This document shows, piece by piece, positions 61,387 through 64,000 of a stretch of 64,000 nt of DNA. The first letter of the stretch is position 1, and each line of letters opens with the position of its first letter. Source of the stretch: Pseudobutyrivibrio ruminis CF1b (GTDB lineage Bacteria; Bacillota; Clostridia; Lachnospirales; Lachnospiraceae); assembly GCF_000424005.1 (NCBI RefSeq), contig NZ_AUJB01000008.1, forward strand, positions 62,001 to 126,000. The letters are read 5' to 3'. Position numbers and translations under genes: made by a program. The notes beneath the pieces are model-generated. The model made no database searches. It saw nothing but the letters and a program-made list of their open reading frames with translations, and was not told the origin of the DNA.

Positions 61387-62126
61387 TGAGCGAATTATTA
61401 AAGGTTACACATCTACATAAAGAATTTGGAACAAACGTAGTTTTAAAGGATATAAACTTATCAGTTAAAAAGGGCGAAGTTGTTGTAATCATTGGCCCAT
61501 CAGGATGCGGCAAGAGTACATTTCTTCGTTGTTTAAATGGACTGGAGGATATTCAAGGAGGTGTCATTACAGTAGATGGCCTTCCGGTGGAGGCAGGAAA
61601 GCGTGACATTACAAAGCTTCGACAGAAGATAGGAATGGTGTTCCAATCCTACGAGCTATTTCCACACATGACAGTTTTGGAAAATATTATTTTGGCACCC
61701 ACAAAGGTACAGAGGCGCCAGAAGGATGATGCAGTGAGGGAAGCACTGGAGCTTTTGGATAAGGTAGGGCTTGTAGATAAGAAGGACTACTATCCACGCC
61801 AGCTTTCAGGAGGACAGAAGCAGAGAGTGGCAATTGTTAGGGCGCTTCTTATGCATCCAGAGGTGATTCTTTTTGACGAGGTCACAGCAGCACTTGATCC
61901 GGAGATGGTTCATGAGGTATTGGAGACAATGATTGCACTTGCAAAAAGTGGTTCTACAATGTTGATAGTTACCCATGAAATGGCATTTGCAAAGGCTGTT
62001 GCTGACAGAATAATTTTTATCGATAAGGGAGACATTGTAGAAGAGACAGAGGACGTAAAAGGCTTTTTTGCAGAGCCTGAGACAGATAGAGCTAAGAAAT
62101 TTTTAAAGACTTTTGCCTATGAATAA
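61386..62126 (+). CDS. Amino acid ABC transporter ATPase
   Basis: A 246-residue GlnQ-type ATPase. Walker A is GPSGCGKST, signature LSGGQKQR, Walker [15 protein letters not shown] and H-loop [11 protein letters not shown] 61386 follows AAAGGTGG. With 59137-61386 it makes a complete importer. A terminator follows at 62137. Confidence 0.95.
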   Translation: MSELLKVTHLHKEFGTNVVLKDINLSVKKGEVVVIIGPSGCGKSTFLRCLNGLEDIQGGVITVDGLPVEAGKRDITKLRQKIGMVFQSYELFPHMTVLENIILAPTKVQRRQKDDAVREALELLDKVGLVDKKDYYPRQLSGGQKQRVAIVRALLMHPEVILFDEVTAALDPEMVHEVLETMIALAKSGSTMLIVTHEMAFAKAVADRIIFIDKGDIVEETEDVKGFFAEPETDRAKKFLKTFAYE

Positions 62127-62136
62127 TTTTTTAAAA

Positions 62137-62160
62137 AACTCGCCTTTTGGCGAGTTTTTG
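62137..62160 (+). terminator. Intrinsic terminator of the amino acid transport operon
   Basis: AAACTCGCC pairs with GGCGAGTTT around TTTT; the right arm continues into TTG. Confidence 0.85.
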
Positions 62161-62190
62161 TGTATAAGTATTTGTAGGAGGGATAGGATT

Positions 62191-62964
62191 ATGAATGTTT
62201 TATTACTTGTTATGATTCCTTTTCTAGGTACTTCACTTGGTGCAGCCTGTGTATTTCTCTTTAAGAATTCCATTAATGATTCCTTACAGAGAATGTTTAC
62301 AGGATTTGCTGCGGGGGTGATGGTTTCAGCTTCCTTTTTCAGTTTGCTATTACCTGCATTAGAGCAGTCAGCTAACATGGGAAGATTGGCATTCTTGCCA
62401 GCAGCAATAGGCTTTGGTATAGGTATGGTATTCTTACTTGCTCTTGATATGTTGGTTCCACATACTCATATGGATAGCAGTGAAGAGGGTTTAAAGAGTG
62501 GATTGAAGCGTACCACAAAGCTGGTGCTTGCTGTGACACTTCACAATATTCCAGAAGGTATGGCAGTTGGTGTTGTAGCAGCTGGATGGCTATATGGAAA
62601 TGAAGCTATTTCATACATGGGAGCCCTTGCATTGGCGGTAGGTATTGCCATTCAGAATTTCCCAGAGGGTGCTATAGTTTCCATGCCTCTTATGGCAGAA
62701 GGAGAGAAGAAGGGAAAGACATTTTTCTACGGAGTTCTCTCAGGTGCAGTTGAGCCACTAGGTGCTTTGATGGTTATATTTGCTTCAAGCATTTTTGTAC
62801 CTGCTATGCCATATTTGCTTAGCTTTGCAGCAGGAGCCATGATTTATGTTGTAGTGGAGGAATTGATTCCTGAGATGTCTGAAGGAAAGCATTCCAATAT
62901 TGGAACAATAAGCTTTTTCCTTGGATTTATAATAATGATGATACTTGATGTGTCGTTAGGATAA
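62191..62964 (+). CDS. ZIP-family divalent metal transporter
   Basis: A 257-residue membrane protein with about eight helices and the ZIP metal-site segments AVTLHNIPEGMAVGV (helix IV) and GIAIQNFPEGAIVSMPL (helix V), the latter with Gln-Asn-Phe instead of His. A short His-containing loop (PHTHMD) precedes. It imports zinc or iron. AGGAGGGA precedes ATG 62191. It is bracketed by terminators and has no visible Rrf2 operator. Confidence 0.92.
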   Translation: MNVLLLVMIPFLGTSLGAACVFLFKNSINDSLQRMFTGFAAGVMVSASFFSLLLPALEQSANMGRLAFLPAAIGFGIGMVFLLALDMLVPHTHMDSSEEGLKSGLKRTTKLVLAVTLHNIPEGMAVGVVAAGWLYGNEAISYMGALALAVGIAIQNFPEGAIVSMPLMAEGEKKGKTFFYGVLSGAVEPLGALMVIFASSIFVPAMPYLLSFAAGAMIYVVVEELIPEMSEGKHSNIGTISFFLGFIIMMILDVSLG

Positions 62965-62967
62965 AGC

Positions 62968-62999
62968 AAAAGCCTTCCTTAGCAAAAAGGAAGGCTTTT
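62968..62999. terminator. Bidirectional intrinsic terminator
   Basis: A perfect 13-bp stem AAAAGCCTTCCTT / AAGGAAGGCTTTT lies between the convergent ZIP and potassium-uptake genes. Confidence 0.9.
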
Positions 63000-63002
63000 A
63001 TA

Positions 63003-63653
63003 CTATTTATTGATGCGATGAAGCTCATCACGCTCAAGAACAATAAGAAGCTCATTTTCGGCATCAAGTGGCTCTACTGGATCAAGAATCTTCCAGTGGC
63101 CGTTGTCATGATTCTTATATGCGATAACATTAATTTTGTAGTTTTTACGCAGATTAAGTTCAACCATGTTTTTTCCAACCCATTTTGGCATTGGGAACAT
63201 TTCTACCATACAAAGATTTTCATCTACTTTGAAGTAATCAAGGAAAGTATCGGAAGCAAGGATTCTTGCAGACTGTTCTCCGCCATACTCCTCAGGAACG
63301 ATAACTTTATCAGCGCCAATTTTTTTAAGAATAGAAGTCATTCTGTCTGATGAGCTTTTGGCAACAATAAGTGGAACTTTTAATTCCTTTGCAACTGCAA
63401 CAGACATGATGCTTGCCGAAAGATTGCCAGCCATGGCAACAGCTACGATATCCATATTTTTAAGACCAAGCATTTCTACTTCGTCCTCATTTGTGAGGTC
63501 AGCACATACAGAAGCTGTGCAATAACCATCCATATCCTTAAGTTTATCAGGGTCATTGTCTACTACCAAAACATCTGCGCCCATATCGTACATGCTCTTT
63601 GCAAGACTGATTCCATATTTACCTAATCCTAATACTGCTATTGTTTTTTTCAT
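63003..63653 (-). CDS. ktrA: Potassium uptake regulator KtrA/TrkA (RCK domain)
   Basis: A 216-residue cytosolic RCK protein: the N-terminal Rossmann fold (VLGLGKYGISLAKSMYDMG, with VDND later) binds nucleotide and a TrkA-C domain follows (about residues 140-216). It gates the KtrB channel encoded 11 nt upstream in the same direction. Confidence 0.93.
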   Translation of the reverse strand: MKKTIAVLGLGKYGISLAKSMYDMGADVLVVDNDPDKLKDMDGYCTASVCADLTNEDEVEMLGLKNMDIVAVAMAGNLSASIMSVAVAKELKVPLIVAKSSSDRMTSILKKIGADKVIVPEEYGGEQSARILASDTFLDYFKVDENLCMVEMFPMPKWVGKNMVELNLRKNYKINVIAYKNHDNGHWKILDPVEPLDAENELLIVLERDELHRINK

Positions 63654-63663
63654 TTTTATCTCC

Positions 63664-64000
63664 TTATCCTACGAAGAAATCTCCTTCTGTGTATCTGCAT
63701 TTACTCTTATGTTGACCTCTGCCGGCGAAAAATATGGCCAAAGAAATAGGTCCGATTCGTCCCAAATACATGGCGATTATAATAATAATTTTTCCTACAT
63801 TGTTGAGGCTTGAAGTAAGTCCTCTTGATAATCCTACAGTGGCAGAGGCACTGATAACCTCATAAAGACCATCCTGCATATTAATAGGATTTGTAACGAT
63901 TAAAGCAAGAGTTAAAACAATGATTGTAAATGCAGCAACTGAAACAATAACTGTAGCTTTTCTCATGTTTTCCTCTGTTACGCGTTTGTTGAAGATGATG
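63664..64000 (-). CDS. ktrB: Potassium uptake protein KtrB/TrkH (partial)
   Basis: Only the C-terminal 112 codons are inside the window; the frame remains open to the right edge (IIFNKRVTEEN before the first internal Met). The last segments (SASATVGLSRGLTSSL with the fourth selectivity-filter-like loop, GRIGPISLAIFF) match the channel subunit of the Trk/Ktr/HKT family. It pairs with KtrA. Confidence 0.9.
   Translation of the reverse strand, partial: IIFNKRVTEENMRKATVIVSVAAFTIIVLTLALIVTNPINMQDGLYEVISASATVGLSRGLTSSLNNVGKIIIIIAMYLGRIGPISLAIFFAGRGQHKSKCRYTEGDFFVG

Overview
The window looks like the chromosome of a low-GC, strictly anaerobic Gram-positive bacterium, most probably a Lachnospiraceae member close to Butyrivibrio or Pseudobutyrivibrio. 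The reasons are strong AGGAGG-type ribosome binding sites, AT-rich codon use, oxygen-sensitive Fe-S enzymes throughout, a membrane-anchored polysaccharide-degradation protein and a LicT-controlled beta-glucoside PTS. The taxonomic call is an inference from style and gene content. No insertion sequence, rRNA or CRISPR was seen.

Most of the window (about 2.8-62 kb) is one very large sulfur-acquisition island. Layout: (1) 1-2.7 kb, end of a surface carbohydrate-binding protein and a HAD nucleotidase. (2) 2.8-17.8 kb, a regulated promoter, a Cys-rich leader peptide with a terminator, a tRNA-like element, yezD, metK, a nitrogenase-like NifH plus two component-1 subunits, two near-duplicate radical SAM proteins, two substrate-binding proteins with one ABC permease/ATPase, an FMN-type oxidase-like protein, an MTA/SAH nucleosidase and a MATE exporter. 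(3) 18-19 kb, an HTH-MNT/HEPN toxin-antitoxin. (4) 19-27.7 kb, sulfate transport, AprAB and CysDN, which make sulfite. (5) 27.8-33.4 kb, a JAMM protease, a MoaD-E1-rhodanese fusion, a family 2A encapsulin shell, its probable cargo cysteine desulfurase, and CysE. (6) 33.4-46 kb, heme/siroheme genes, TcdA-like and LysR genes, and a protein-thiocarboxylate homocysteine pathway (MetY, siroheme sulfite reductase, TusA, thioredoxin, HcyS/F/D). (7) 46-52.4 kb, a RelBE-type toxin-antitoxin, a taurine/sulfonate-type ABC transporter and a carbon-monoxide-dehydrogenase-like protein with an altered C-cluster ligand. (8) 52.5-57.8 kb, a beta-glucoside PTS operon with LicT antitermination. (9) 57.8-62.1 kb, an Rrf2 regulator, an SGNH hydrolase and a polar amino acid (probably cystine) ABC transporter. 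(10) 62.2-64 kb, a ZIP transporter and the KtrAB potassium system.

The parts connect. Eight copies of one palindromic operator (inner arms ACCTA/TAGGT, outer arms CCTAT/ATAGG) lie in or just after promoters of the sulfur operons and in front of the rrf2 gene, so the local Rrf2 protein is the likely master regulator. Sulfate is imported, activated to APS, reduced to sulfite by AprAB, then to sulfide by the siroheme enzyme, whose cofactor is made by the hem/cobA/sirC genes in the same region. Sulfide can enter cysteine (CysE) or homocysteine (HcyS thiocarboxylate plus MetY). The nitrogenase-like/radical SAM block and the CODH-like block, each with a TauT/SsuABC-type transporter, look like alternative routes for releasing sulfur from organic or C1 sulfur compounds. 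Their substrates are unknown and are the most novel part of the window.

Three families of short repeated elements were also found: a CUGAC-hairpin-terminator leader (4 copies, all in the metK/nitrogenase-like block), an AGCCAGCTATNAA stem-loop (at least 7 copies, often abutting the Rrf2 promoters) and a palindromic decamer CGTAWWTACG (13 copies).
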